From Alteromonadaceae bacterium M269 (lineage in GTDB: Bacteria; Pseudomonadota; Gammaproteobacteria; Enterobacterales; Alteromonadaceae), in contig SMNZ01000003.1 of assembly GCA_004353515.1 (NCBI GenBank), positions 248,001-312,000 on the forward strand: a DNA stretch of 64,000 nucleotides, written 5' to 3'. The translations under genes and the position numbers were made by a program. Of this stretch, positions 9,432-18,877 are shown one piece after another (positions within the stretch are counted from its first letter, which is position 1; each line of letters opens with the position of its first letter). A model generated the notes under the pieces. The model was given only the letters and a program-made list of their open reading frames with translations. It was not told the DNA's origin and made no database searches.

Positions 9432-10073
9432 TTGGCAAGCGCAGTGACTGAGCAAGTACTCTTTATTTTTACTTCTTTGTTTACCATGATCAACCCGTTA
9501 GCAGCTGTGCCTTTGTACATAGCACTAACGCAGACGTTCTCAGCTAAAACCCGATTGAAGGTGGCTGCAACGGCCTGTGGGACGGCTTTTGTTGCCATGG
9601 TTATTTTTGCCATGGCAGGCGAGGCGATATTTAACTTTTTTGGTATTAACGTTAATGCCTTAAGAGTGGTTGGTGGGATCCTATTCTTTATTATGGGCTT
9701 TGAAATGCTCAGAGGACGAACAGTCCCTAAGAAGTTTGAGCAGGAAACTGACGAAAACTTTGGAAAAGATATCGCTATTACGCCTTTAGGCATTCCAATG
9801 ATCTGCGGACCAGGCGCTATCACCATGGTGATCCTGTTTATGCAGGAAGCTGATTCTCAAGAGCATACGCTATCTGTTGTTGCAGGTATTCTGTTGGTTT
9901 GTATTGCAACGGCTATTATCTTTGCGGTTGGAGAAGGGTTGTTAAAAGCACTGGGTAAAATAGGTGCTAATGTCATGATGCGCCTGATGGGGTTGATTAT
10001 GATGCTGATTGCTGTTGAGTTCTTTTTCTCAGGGATTACTTTCTACATCAAAATGATTGCTTCTCAACTTTAG
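9432..10073 (+). CDS. MarC family integral membrane protein
   Basis: A 213-residue hydrophobic protein with about six membrane segments and the family signatures TMINPLAAVPLY near the start and GPGAITMVI in the middle. It belongs to the MarC/YhgN family (UPF0056), inner-membrane proteins of unsettled function. The start is uncertain: TTG at 9432 or GTG at 9444 (MTEQVLFIF). The GTG fits the usual family N-terminus better but neither has a strong ribosome site. It starts 12 bases after prsT stops, so it may be co-transcribed with it. Convergent with tolC through a shared terminator. Confidence 0.85.
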   Translation: MASAVTEQVLFIFTSLFTMINPLAAVPLYIALTQTFSAKTRLKVAATACGTAFVAMVIFAMAGEAIFNFFGINVNALRVVGGILFFIMGFEMLRGRTVPKKFEQETDENFGKDIAITPLGIPMICGPGAITMVILFMQEADSQEHTLSVVAGILLVCIATAIIFAVGEGLLKALGKIGANVMMRLMGLIMMLIAVEFFFSGITFYIKMIASQL

Positions 10074-10110
10074 CTATTCCTTATTCTAAATAGTTGAAAT
10101 TTATCCATTA

Positions 10111-10138
10111 AAAAACCCGCTTTAAAGCGGGTTTTTTG
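10111..10138. terminator. Bidirectional terminator, marC-like gene / tolC
   Basis: AAAACCCGCTTT and AAAGCGGGTTTT form a perfect palindrome with A-tract and T-tract on either side, between two convergent genes. Confidence 0.9.
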
Positions 10139-10158
10139 TTTTCTAGTTGAAGCTAATT

Positions 10159-11508
10159 TTACTTCTTAACCAAGCCTTGGTTGATACCGACTAGGTCTTG
10201 CTCCGTTAGCGTTCCAGCAGCTCGTTTAAGGTCAACAACTGCTTGGATGTAGTCATAACGTGCACCAGCTAGGTTACGTCTAGCATCAAACAGGTTTCTC
10301 GTACTGTTGAGTACGTCAACGATTGTACGTGTACCTACTTCAAAACCTGCTTCTGTCGCTTTAAGTGCACTTTCTGCAGAAACTACCGCTTGTTCAAATG
10401 CGCGGATAGTTGAAATGTTAGCGCGTACATCATTGAACGAGCTGCGAACTGAGCGGACCGTTGTTCTGTAAGTAAGCTCTAAATCTTCGCTTGCTGCAAC
10501 ATAGTTATGTCTTGCTTGCTTAGTTTGAGCGCCTGCACGACCACCTAAGTAAATCGGTACGTTCAAGTTCAAGCTTAAAGAGCGGTTATCCAGTACGGGA
10601 AAATCACTTTCAATGCCTTGAACTTTAATGCTTTGATTGTTTCTTCCTGCATTTGCTCTAAAGCCAAGCGTTGGTAAACGACCTGATTGAGCGATAGAAA
10701 TATCTTCTTTTGCTATTTCTTGTGCATATTTTCGGGTTAATAAATCTAAGCTCTTGTTTTCAGCGATTTCTAACCAGTTTTCAACATTTTCTGGTTGTGG
10801 TCTAGGTGCGTCAAACGTTTCTGTGTTGAGAAAGCTAATCTCCGCGTGATATTTACCCGTGATTTCACGTAGTTCTTCCAAACGTAATTCTACGTCATTC
10901 TCAGCGCGAATTTCCTGAGCTACTGTGTTATCAAAGTTTGCTTGCGCTTCGTGAACATCAGTAATAGCTGTTAAGCCTACTTCAAAGCGTTGTTTGGTCT
11001 GTTCTAACTGACGTTCGATAGAGCGTTTTTCAGCACGGACGAATTCGAGGCTGTCGACGGCTCTTAGTGCAGCAAGGTAGCCTCGTACAACTCGGCTAAT
11101 CAGCTCTTGTTGAGCAACAGCCAAGTTGGCATCACTTTGTTGCGCTACCTTTTCGGCACGATTTAATTGAAGCCAATTCGAATGATCATATAGTGAAAAG
11201 TTCAACGTTAAGTCGAGACCTAAGTTTTCACTATCACTTGCAACAACTATGAACTGCTCACCCCTAGGGCTTTCGTTCGTAGAATCAGAAAAGCTGATTG
11301 AACCTGAAATCTGAGGTAAAAGGTTAGCTCGACTGATAGGAATTCCTGCAAAGGCTGAATCTCTGTCAGCTTTTGCCCTATTTAATGTAGGGTCGTTCTG
11401 TTGTGCTAGTTGATAAATCTGTAGCAAGTCATCTGCGTTCGCGGTGTTACTCAGCCCCAAACCACTCAAACCTAGTCCGATAAGTAGTGGTAGTAAACGT
11501 TTTTTCAT
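10159..11508 (-). CDS. tolC: Outer-membrane efflux channel TolC
   Basis: This 449-residue protein has a signal peptide (ends at NTANA-DD), then two outer-membrane-efflux-protein repeats typical of TolC (LLQIYQLAQQNDPTL, later LDLLTRKYAQEIAKEDISIAQSG and VGTRTIVDVLNSTRNLFDA). It forms the trimeric channel through the outer membrane and periplasm for type I secretion and RND or ABC efflux. It stands divergent to nudF as in E. coli, which supports orthology. The RND adaptor/pump pair at 48.7-52.9 kb has no outer-membrane gene of its own and could use it. Confidence 0.94.
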   Translation of the reverse strand: MKKRLLPLLIGLGLSGLGLSNTANADDLLQIYQLAQQNDPTLNRAKADRDSAFAGIPISRANLLPQISGSISFSDSTNESPRGEQFIVVASDSENLGLDLTLNFSLYDHSNWLQLNRAEKVAQQSDANLAVAQQELISRVVRGYLAALRAVDSLEFVRAEKRSIERQLEQTKQRFEVGLTAITDVHEAQANFDNTVAQEIRAENDVELRLEELREITGKYHAEISFLNTETFDAPRPQPENVENWLEIAENKSLDLLTRKYAQEIAKEDISIAQSGRLPTLGFRANAGRNNQSIKVQGIESDFPVLDNRSLSLNLNVPIYLGGRAGAQTKQARHNYVAASEDLELTYRTTVRSVRSSFNDVRANISTIRAFEQAVVSAESALKATEAGFEVGTRTIVDVLNSTRNLFDARRNLAGARYDYIQAVVDLKRAAGTLTEQDLVGINQGLVKK

Positions 11509-12062
11509 CGTAAATGATCCTGTTTCCCGAGGAATAAATGTGTAAATGTACGCTTTTCTAATTGTTATTTTAATTAGAAAAACTGACAGGTTTGTGAAAC
11601 CACTTATCGCTTTTTTACTAGGTATTCACAGGTTATCAGTTCTTTTTGTGTATCTATTATTGTCGTTCGGCCACGGTTAAGCGGCCTTGCTTCATATAAA
11701 ACAACTACAAATATTAGGTAAATCAACAAGTAAGTGTTACTAAAATGTCGTAACACAAAGACCTTTAGTGTAACAGAATATTTTACCCTGGTAGATGTAG
11801 GGCTAAATAAATTCACGTTTCTGCTAGTTAATGGCTTTATTTGTGTGATGTATCAGCACATCAAAAAGATTTAACAGCTTATATTGAGACTTACTCCTTA
11901 TATTTCAATGAAATTAATTAAATTTTCTTTAACCCTAGTCCATTGGCCTTTTGGGATGCAGCTACCAGAGCTTGTTGGTTTGAGAAAACTCGTGAGATAA
12001 ATGTCAGATTCGTATATCTTCTCCTGTCCATAGTGAAAGATAACCGGCCTGCAGAGGTACTT
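11509..12062. promoter_or_regulatory. Divergent intergenic region tolC / nudF
   Basis: About 550 bases holding both promoters. The visible structure is a perfect 10-bp dyad, TTTTCTAATT (11554-11563) and AATTAGAAAA (11572-11581) with an 8-base spacer, about 45-75 bases upstream of the tolC start, which could be an operator or leader hairpin. Short frames here (for example 11604-11816 minus) have no coding signs. AGAGG before 12063 marks the nudF start. Confidence 0.4.
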
Positions 12063-12713
12063 ATGAAAGAAAAGCAGGATGCGGCTTTAGATATCGAACC
12101 GAGCATCCATCAATACACAAGTCAGGATATTAAAATTATTGAAAAGAAGCCTCTCTATAATGGCTATTTTTCAATGAATAAGTATCGGTTTAAACACAAA
12201 TTGTTTAATGGTGAATGGAGTAGTGTTGTTGACCGGGAAGTTTTTGAGCGCGGGCATGCAGCGGTTGTTTTACCTTATGACCCGAACCTCGAAACATTTG
12301 TGTTGATTGAGCAAGTGCGAATTGGTGCTCTGGAAACCTATGATAAGCCTTGGTTAGTCGAATGCGTTGCAGGCATTATTGATGAAGGTGAGACGGCTGA
12401 AGAGGTTTGCGTTAGAGAGGCTGTGGAAGAAGCCGGTTTAACGATAAAGAAACTCTTGCCTGCAATGAGTTATTTGGCAAGCCCTGGCGGGACAACTGAA
12501 AAGTTGGATGTCTTTGTTGGCCTAATCGATGCCTCATCTGCGGGCGGTGTTTATGGCTTAGATGATGAAGACGAAGATATACTAGTCCACAAAGTCTCTG
12601 AAAAAACTGCGCGGGATTGGTTAAATCAGGGTAAAATAATTAATTCTGCAACCATCATTGCGTTGCAATGGTTTTTCCTAAATAGAGATAAAGTACTAAA
12701 CGAATTCAGGTAG
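12063..12713 (+). CDS. nudF: ADP-ribose pyrophosphatase NudF
   Basis: A 216-residue protein is read from ATG 12063 (MKEKQDAALD), chosen for its AGAGG ribosome site and near-family length (E. coli 209); the frame runs 40 codons further upstream without support. A complete Nudix box is present (GIIDEGETAEEVCVREAVEEAG, written here as G-x5-E-x7-REAVEEAG). It hydrolyses ADP-ribose to AMP and ribose 5-phosphate in the cytoplasm. It leads the run nudF-yqiB-cpdA-yqiA-parE, with yqiB starting 3 bases after its stop. Confidence 0.94.
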   Translation: MKEKQDAALDIEPSIHQYTSQDIKIIEKKPLYNGYFSMNKYRFKHKLFNGEWSSVVDREVFERGHAAVVLPYDPNLETFVLIEQVRIGALETYDKPWLVECVAGIIDEGETAEEVCVREAVEEAGLTIKKLLPAMSYLASPGGTTEKLDVFVGLIDASSAGGVYGLDDEDEDILVHKVSEKTARDWLNQGKIINSATIIALQWFFLNRDKVLNEFR

Positions 12714-12716
12714 GTA

Positions 12717-13166
12717 ATGTTAGAACTCAATCAACACAATAAGTACGTCCCTAACTTACCCAGTTTGCTGGCAGTCTGTGACGCGAACTATGGCCGTTTG
12801 CTTAAACTATTGCCTGATTGTGACACCGAAGAATTGATTTATCACTTTGATGTGTCGCCGGAGTTGCGTTACCAAATTCAAATTGTTGAATGTTGTCGCT
12901 ATACAACCAGCGTCGAAATTCGACAAATTCCTAATGGCTCGCCTGCGTATCTGCAACCTTCCATGATGGTGAGGTTGTATCATGATGCGAGTATGGCTGA
13001 AGTACTAAGTTTCCAGCATATGAGCCAAATTAAACCTAGTTATCAATATCCCAATAGCAAAATGCTGCACCGTAATGAAAAAGAGCAAATGAATATCTTT
13101 TTAGCGGAGTGGTTGTGCTTCTGCCTGGAAAACAACAAGAAACAAACCCCACTAACCGCAGAGTAG
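12717..13166 (+). CDS. yqiB: DUF1249 family protein YqiB
   Basis: A 149-residue cytoplasmic protein matching the DUF1249/YqiB family by position and by conserved parts such as YVPNLPSLLAVCDANYGRLLKLLP and the Trp-rich end FLAEWLCFCLE. Function is unknown. It lies between nudF and cpdA as in E. coli with only a few bases on either side, so it is almost certainly co-transcribed. AGGTAGG overlaps the nudF end and serves as ribosome site. Confidence 0.9.
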   Translation: MLELNQHNKYVPNLPSLLAVCDANYGRLLKLLPDCDTEELIYHFDVSPELRYQIQIVECCRYTTSVEIRQIPNGSPAYLQPSMMVRLYHDASMAEVLSFQHMSQIKPSYQYPNSKMLHRNEKEQMNIFLAEWLCFCLENNKKQTPLTAE

Positions 13167-13173
13167 TTTTCCC

Positions 13174-13917
13174 GTGTCTTTTCGAGTTGTTCAGATCACC
13201 GATTGTCATTTATTTGCTGACAAGAACAAAATAGTCGGTGACGGCATTTCCTCATACAATACCTTAGATGTCACACTAAAAGCGGTTGGGAAAATGGCTC
13301 CAGATCTAGTCATAGTGACTGGCGATTTGAGTGCTGATGAAAGTGCTGAAAGCTATCAACATTTTCAGAATTTGTGGTCGCAAAACGAGATGTCAGCGGA
13401 ACTTAAAGTCATACCGGGTAATCATGATGCTCCTGATTTGATGAAAGCTGCTTTTAAAGGCGGCTTTTGGCGAGAAGAGCCTATTCAAGTAAAAGGCTGG
13501 ATGCTCCATAGTTTGCATAGCCAGGTGGCAGGGATTGGCAAAGGGAATGTGAGTGTTGAACAACTACGTCAGTTGCAAATGCAGTTAGATACTCATAGTA
13601 GGCTAAGCCATTTTATTGCGGTTCATCATCATCCAATACCCATGAATAGTTGGATGGATAATTATGAATGGATGAATCGCGAAGCCTTTATTGATTTTGT
13701 TAAGCTCAACAACAACATTAAGTTGATCATTCATGGCCATGTCCACACAACCAGAGAGCTGGTTGTTGGAGAAGCTCAGTTACTTTCTGCACCGTCTACG
13801 TGCTGGCAGTTTAAACACGAAGCGGAGTTTGCTTTTGAGCAAGGTGCGCCAGCGTTTCGCGTTATCAATTTACACCAAGACGGTTCTTATGAATCAGACA
13901 TTATTGAAGTGATGTAA
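13174..13917 (+). CDS. cpdA: 3',5'-cyclic-AMP phosphodiesterase CpdA
   Basis: A 247-residue calcineurin-like metallophosphatase with all metal-binding motifs: TDCHLF, GDLS, GNHD, HHHP and HGHVH. CpdA breaks down cyclic AMP to AMP and so tunes CRP-dependent expression. The start is GTG at 13174, 7 bases after yqiB stops; no ATG in frame lies close. Gene order around it is the E. coli one. Confidence 0.94.
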   Translation: MSFRVVQITDCHLFADKNKIVGDGISSYNTLDVTLKAVGKMAPDLVIVTGDLSADESAESYQHFQNLWSQNEMSAELKVIPGNHDAPDLMKAAFKGGFWREEPIQVKGWMLHSLHSQVAGIGKGNVSVEQLRQLQMQLDTHSRLSHFIAVHHHPIPMNSWMDNYEWMNREAFIDFVKLNNNIKLIIHGHVHTTRELVVGEAQLLSAPSTCWQFKHEAEFAFEQGAPAFRVINLHQDGSYESDIIEVM

Positions 13918-13918
13918 G

Positions 13919-14503
13919 ATGTCAGAGACACAAACGACACTAATATATTTACACGGGTTTTTGAGCTCGCCTCAATCAGTCAAAGCTGTTCAAACCAAAG
14001 ACTTTTTTGCGGAACACTATCCTCAAGTTAATTTTGTGGTACCTCAGATTAGTAATTATCCCGACTTAGCTATTGCGCAGCTAAGAGAGCTTGTTTCTCA
14101 GTATCAAAATACTCGGTTGCGATTTATTGGAAGTTCAATGGGTGGCTTTTTATCGACTCACTTGGTAAGCCAATTCGGTGGAAAGGCGGTATTGATCAAC
14201 CCAGCCGTTGAGCCACATATCTTATTAAAAGACTACTTAGGCGAACATACTAATCCCTATACAGGTGAAGTGTTTGACTTGGAAAGCCATCATATGCAGA
14301 TACTTAAGGAGTTACTGGTCGACCCTTTACCTAATCCTGAAAACTTCTGGGCTTTGCTGCAGACTGAAGATGAAACTTTGGATTACCGATTGGCTGAACG
14401 TAAGTATCAAGATTCTAAGTTGACGATAGAACAAGGTGGTGATCATAGCTTTGTTGGCTATGAACGACATTTAGCGACTATTGCTGAATTTCTTATCGAA
14501 TAG
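13919..14503 (+). CDS. yqiA: YqiA family esterase
   Basis: A 194-residue alpha/beta hydrolase of the UPF0227/YqiA family. It starts with the oxyanion-region motif YLHGFLSSPQS, carries a nucleophile elbow GSSMGG and ends with the catalytic His region GGDHSFVGYERH. It probably cleaves short acyl or palmitoyl esters in the cytoplasm; the substrate is not settled. Its ATG comes one base after the cpdA stop, so translation is likely coupled. Confidence 0.92.
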   Translation: MSETQTTLIYLHGFLSSPQSVKAVQTKDFFAEHYPQVNFVVPQISNYPDLAIAQLRELVSQYQNTRLRFIGSSMGGFLSTHLVSQFGGKAVLINPAVEPHILLKDYLGEHTNPYTGEVFDLESHHMQILKELLVDPLPNPENFWALLQTEDETLDYRLAERKYQDSKLTIEQGGDHSFVGYERHLATIAEFLIE

Positions 14504-14579
14504 ACAGTTCAATGTGCTGTTGATAGTATCGTCATCATAATAATATGATCCACGCCTTAACGAGATAGTAATCCCCAGT

Positions 14580-16472
14580 ATGACAGATCAGTCTTATAAC
14601 GCAGAAGCGATTGAAGTCCTCAATGGGCTAGAGCCCGTCAAGCGCCGTCCAGGCATGTACACCGACACAACAAGGCCTAATCACTTAAGCCAAGAAGTTA
14701 TAGATAACAGTGTTGATGAAGCGTTAGCCGGACATGCTACGAATATTCGAGTGGTGCTGCATGAAGATCAATCGTTAGAAGTAACGGACAATGGTCGAGG
14801 AATGCCGGTCGATATCCACCCTGAAGAAGGCATTAGTGGCGTTGAGTTGATCATGACTAAGCTTCACGCTGGCGGTAAATTCTCGAATAAGAACTACCAG
14901 TTTTCAGGCGGACTACATGGGGTAGGGATATCGGTTGTTAACGCACTGTCTAGAAGAGTTGAAGTTAACATCCGTCGTGACTCTAAGGTTTATCAAATTG
15001 CCTTTGAAAATGGCGACAAAGTCGAAGAACTTAAAGTTATTGATAGCTGTGGAAGACGCAATACAGGCACCCGAGTACACTTCTGGCCCGACGCGCAATA
15101 CTTTGATTCAGCCAAATTCTCGGTTGGAAAATTGCTTCATGTACTTCGAGCTAAAGCTGTTTTATGTCCTGGATTACGTATTCGCTTCGACAATAAAATC
15201 ACTAAAGAAAGCTCGGAGTGGTACTTTGAAGACGGTCTGCGTGATTACCTTTATCAATCTGTCAGTGACTATGTCACTTTGCCTGAAGATGAGCCTTTTG
15301 TTGGGCAATTCTCTGCAAACAATGAAGCCGCTGACTGGGCCGTTATCTGGATGCCAGAAGGTGGGGAAGTTGTTACAGAAAGCTATGTAAACCTGATTCC
15401 AACGCCTCAAGGTGGTACACACGTTAATGGACTGAGGCAGGGCTTGTTAGAGTCTATGCGAGAATTCTGTGAGTTCAGAAACCTGATGCCTAGAGGTGTT
15501 AAGTTGACGCCTGAAGACATCTGGGATCGCTGTGCTTTTATTATCTCGACCAAAATGCAAGATCCTCAATTTGCTGGACAGACAAAAGAAAGGTTGTCGT
15601 CCAGACAAGCCGCAGCTTTTGTATCAGGTGTAGTTAAAGACGCTTTTAGTTTGTGGCTGAACCAACATACCAGTATCGCTGAAGATTTGGCGAATATGTG
15701 TATTAACAATGCGCAGCGCCGCTTACGTCAGATTAAGAAAGTAGCTCGTAAGAAAGTGACTTCAGGGCCCGCATTGCCAGGTAAGCTGACTGATTGTTCA
15801 AGCCAGGATATTACTCAGTCTGAGCTATTTCTGGTGGAAGGGGATTCGGCAGGAGGTTCTGCCAAACAAGCGAGAGACAGAGAATTCCAGGCGATTATGC
15901 CCCTGCGCGGTAAAATCTTGAATAGCTGGGAAGTAGACTCTAGCGAGGTGTTAGCCTCACAAGAAATCCACGATATCTCTGTAGCTCTTGGGATTGACCC
16001 GGATTCTAATGATTTGTCTGACTTACGTTATGGAAAGATTTGTATCTTAGCTGATGCTGATTCGGACGGATTGCATATAGCTACACTTCTATGTGCACTC
16101 TTTTTACGTCACTTCCGTACGTTGGTTGAAAGAGGGCATGTCTTTGTTGCTATGCCTCCACTTTACCGTATTGATGTCGGCAAAGATGTTTATTACGCGT
16201 TAGATGACGGCGAAAAACAGGGTGTTCTTGACCGCATCGAAGCCGAGAAGAAACGAGGCAAAGTCAATGTTCAACGATTCAAAGGGTTGGGTGAAATGAA
16301 CCCTCTCCAATTGAGAGAAACCACCATGGACCCTAACACAAGGCGTTTGGTCCAATTAACCATTGATGACGACAGCTACACCATGGAATTAATGGATATG
16401 TTGCTAGCGAAAAAACGTTCTGGCGACCGCAAAGAGTGGTTGGAACATAACGGAAATATGGCGACGGTTTAG
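14580..16472 (+). CDS. parE: DNA topoisomerase IV subunit B
   Basis: A 630-residue protein with GHKL ATPase motifs (EVIDNSVDEALAG, DNGRGMP, GGLHGVGISVVNALS), the transducer domain, and the TOPRIM region (FLVEGDSAGGSAKQ, ILADADSDGLHI). It pairs with ParC to decatenate daughter chromosomes. Length equals E. coli ParE (630), and the run of genes before it matches E. coli. No parC is in the window. It converges with the broken hydrolase gene across a terminator. Confidence 0.97.
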   Translation: MTDQSYNAEAIEVLNGLEPVKRRPGMYTDTTRPNHLSQEVIDNSVDEALAGHATNIRVVLHEDQSLEVTDNGRGMPVDIHPEEGISGVELIMTKLHAGGKFSNKNYQFSGGLHGVGISVVNALSRRVEVNIRRDSKVYQIAFENGDKVEELKVIDSCGRRNTGTRVHFWPDAQYFDSAKFSVGKLLHVLRAKAVLCPGLRIRFDNKITKESSEWYFEDGLRDYLYQSVSDYVTLPEDEPFVGQFSANNEAADWAVIWMPEGGEVVTESYVNLIPTPQGGTHVNGLRQGLLESMREFCEFRNLMPRGVKLTPEDIWDRCAFIISTKMQDPQFAGQTKERLSSRQAAAFVSGVVKDAFSLWLNQHTSIAEDLANMCINNAQRRLRQIKKVARKKVTSGPALPGKLTDCSSQDITQSELFLVEGDSAGGSAKQARDREFQAIMPLRGKILNSWEVDSSEVLASQEIHDISVALGIDPDSNDLSDLRYGKICILADADSDGLHIATLLCALFLRHFRTLVERGHVFVAMPPLYRIDVGKDVYYALDDGEKQGVLDRIEAEKKRGKVNVQRFKGLGEMNPLQLRETTMDPNTRRLVQLTIDDDSYTMELMDMLLAKKRSGDRKEWLEHNGNMATV

Positions 16473-16511
16473 TTGCCAATTTAACTGTCCGTAACGATAC
16501 TTTTAAAAACT

Positions 16512-16557
16512 AAAAAAGGCACATCAAAGCAGTGATGCTTGCTTCGATGTGCTTTGT
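16512..16557. terminator. Terminator between parE and the hydrolase pseudogene
   Basis: AAAGGCACATC...AGCA pairs with TGCT...GATGTGCTTT, with one small internal mismatch, between two convergent genes. Confidence 0.7.
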
Positions 16558-16594
16558 TCACTCCTGCTAAAGGCTATAGAAGGATTTAAGTAAA

Positions 16595-17578
16595 TTACTT
16601 GTTGATGGTTTCATTGAAAAAGCTGACTAACTTTTCGACAGCAGAGTCTACTTTTTCTTCGATGTGATACATGTCGGTGTGCGTTGCACCAGGAACATTA
16701 AAGAGCTCTCCGCATCCTTCATTGACGAAAGTTTGTGCTTCGTTACTCATATCTCCTGTTTCAGCTTCGCTACCTCGTATTGTGAGGATTTTGCGATCAC
16801 CTAAATACTTCAACATGGGATTCACGTTCATCATGTAACGATTATCGACACATTCTGTCGCACGATAGTCGCCATTCGTAACGTGGTACCAGCCACGATT
16901 ACCACCTTCACAATAGTATTGAGTGAGTTGATTCCATAGCTGATTGCGCTCGCTGTAGTCATCAACAGTTTCACCCTACCATCCTTGAACGTATTCTGGT
17001 TTACCTGTTAGGTAGGTTTTTTTGCGTGCCGCAGCTGATGCTTTGAGCATTTCGTCGAAAGGAACGCCGCTGTCCGAAGTTATCCATTTAGGGAAATCAA
17101 AGATACCGCTTACTGTAGCGACTGATTTTGCTCTAGCGTCAAAGCAAGCTGCGTATGCGGCGTATCCCGCACCAGAACATATGCCGAGTATGGCTAGCTT
17201 ATTGTCGTCTACACAGTCGAGACATGAAAGGAACGTCAGGCTGTTCTTCGTATCCTCAACTTTCATAAACGGATCTTCTCTGTAGCGAGGCCAACCTTGG
17301 CTTTCACCCCAAGTCCGATTGTCAAACGCCAGAAGGATAAACCCGGACTCTTTGATTTTGGATGAGTAGAACCCACAAGATTGCTCTTTTGTCGCTCCTG
17401 CTGGATTAACGGTTGTAATGGCAGGGTATTTTTTGCTGGGATCGAAGTCAGATGGGGTGTAGAGGTTACCAGCAAGCTTAACACCTTCACTCATAAACCA
17501 AACAGGGTTACGACCTGGCTTTAATTCTTCAGAATATGTAATGCCAAATTGGGGCTCAAAAGTGTTAGGAAATTGCAT
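16595..17578 (-). pseudogene. Alpha/beta hydrolase (YcjY-like) with in-frame TAG
   Basis: One continuous reading frame of 327 residues is interrupted only by a TAG at codon 201 (bases 16978-16976); the frame is unchanged on both sides and the sequence between 16976 and 16834 still reads as protein. The first part has the nucleophile elbow GICSG (Cys134, as in dienelactone-hydrolase-like enzymes). The second part carries the likely catalytic His in GATHTDMYH. A product stopped at residue 200 would lack that His. Divergent to an AraC regulator, a pairing common for this family. Either a young pseudogene, a stop that is read through, or a sequencing error. Confidence 0.8.
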
Positions 17579-17750
17579 TTTGTGTTGCTCCTAAATTGTC
17601 TGTTGATTGGGAGTAACAACTTTAGGGGAACCATATTTTTTGAGAATGTCGGTAATTGTCTATATCTTGCCTATTCCTGCTTTTGCGAGGAGTATAACGT
17701 TTGAGAGGCCTGTTTCTTATGTATATTAATATCGGATGTAAGGAGAGACA

Positions 17751-18650
17751 ATGACTGATCAAGAAACCTATCTCAAGCAAATAAGACAAGCGCACCCCTT
17801 GAGTGAAAAACAGGGCTTTGTTCAAACAAGTGTCGATGGTGTCCACTTCTTTTGGGTAGAGGAGCATGTCGAACGGTGCCCTATTATTTATGAAGCTGGG
17901 TTAGCGATTATTTGTCAGGGGCATAAAGTCGGATATTTAGAAGATGAAGTTTTCCGGTACGATAAGGATAATTACTTAATAACGAGTGTCACCATGCCTT
18001 TTGAGTGTGCATCTTATGCCACACTGGACGATCCTCTATGGGGTATATACATAGATTTGGATTTATCTGAATTGCATGAATTGGTCGCGATACTCTCTCA
18101 AGAAGGGTATTTCAAGCACTCAGAGCTGAATAAAAAACTGAGTGGTATAGAGACTGCTCCGGTTCACGATAGCATGCGGGAGTCTATAAATCGGTTGATT
18201 CGGTGCCTAAGTTCCTCTCTTGAAAGCCGAGTGATGGGGCGCTCATATGTTAAAGAAATTATCTTTCAGGCACTTCTGGGAAAACATGCAACATCGCTTT
18301 ATGCTCTGACTTTGCATAACACACCCTACAACCGAATTGCTAAAACACTCACCCTAATGCGAGATAAGCACTGCGAGCTTATGAATATCGATGAGTTGGC
18401 TAAGCAGGCAGGAATGAGTATCTCTGTTTTTCATCGAGCCTTTAAAGTTGTTACTGGGAGTTCTCCGTTACAGTACTTGAAGAAAATCCGCCTAAGCCGA
18501 GCGAAGACATTGATCTTGTATGATGGATTGAAAGCCAGTGTTGCTGCAACAAAAGTAGGATATGAGAGTGCTTCGCAGTTTAGCCGTGAGTTCAAACGCT
18601 ATTTTGGTGTTCCTCCGTCAGAAGCGGATAAAATCGGATACGACAGGTAA
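17751..18650 (+). CDS. AraC family regulator with AraC_N domain
   Basis: A 299-residue regulator. Residues from about 20 to 175 form the AraC-type N-terminal ligand domain (YEAGLAIICQGHKVGYLEDEVFRYD), and the last 95 residues hold two helix-turn-helix units (MNIDELAKQAGMSISVFHRAFK; VAATKVGYESASQFSREFKRYFG). It most likely controls the divergent alpha/beta hydrolase 172 bases away. AGGAGAG lies just before the ATG. With the target gene broken by a stop codon, this regulator may have lost its main target. Confidence 0.9.
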   Translation: MTDQETYLKQIRQAHPLSEKQGFVQTSVDGVHFFWVEEHVERCPIIYEAGLAIICQGHKVGYLEDEVFRYDKDNYLITSVTMPFECASYATLDDPLWGIYIDLDLSELHELVAILSQEGYFKHSELNKKLSGIETAPVHDSMRESINRLIRCLSSSLESRVMGRSYVKEIIFQALLGKHATSLYALTLHNTPYNRIAKTLTLMRDKHCELMNIDELAKQAGMSISVFHRAFKVVTGSSPLQYLKKIRLSRAKTLILYDGLKASVAATKVGYESASQFSREFKRYFGVPPSEADKIGYDR

Positions 18651-18762
18651 GCACTTCGTACCATTAAACTGTCAATTAATCTGCACTCAGTCACATAATT
18701 TTTATTGCACTCTAGCTTCAAAAGGCTCGATTCAAACGGCGTTATAGTTTATTACTCGTGCT

Positions 18763-18795
18763 AACGCGTTGAATGCTCAAGAAAACGCGTTTTTT
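18763..18795 (+). terminator. Terminator after the araC-type gene
   Basis: Two AACGCGTT copies (ACGCGT is self-complementary) form a stem, followed by a run of Ts. Some 110 bases after the araC-type stop. Confidence 0.5.
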
Positions 18796-18877
18796 ACAGG
18801 TGATTGCAATTGTGCTCTTGTGGTTTAATAGTGCAACCCCCGTTCTTCGTCACTGAAATTATTTTATTAGGATTAAC

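Noticed and set aside
11604-11816. A 70-codon minus-strand ORF upstream of tolC.
   Set aside because: AT-rich intergenic DNA with no ribosome site and no conserved features.
11943-12062. A 40-codon N-terminal extension of NudF.
   Set aside because: No ribosome site at the upstream ATG, while AGAGG precedes the ATG at 12063, which also gives a near-normal family length.
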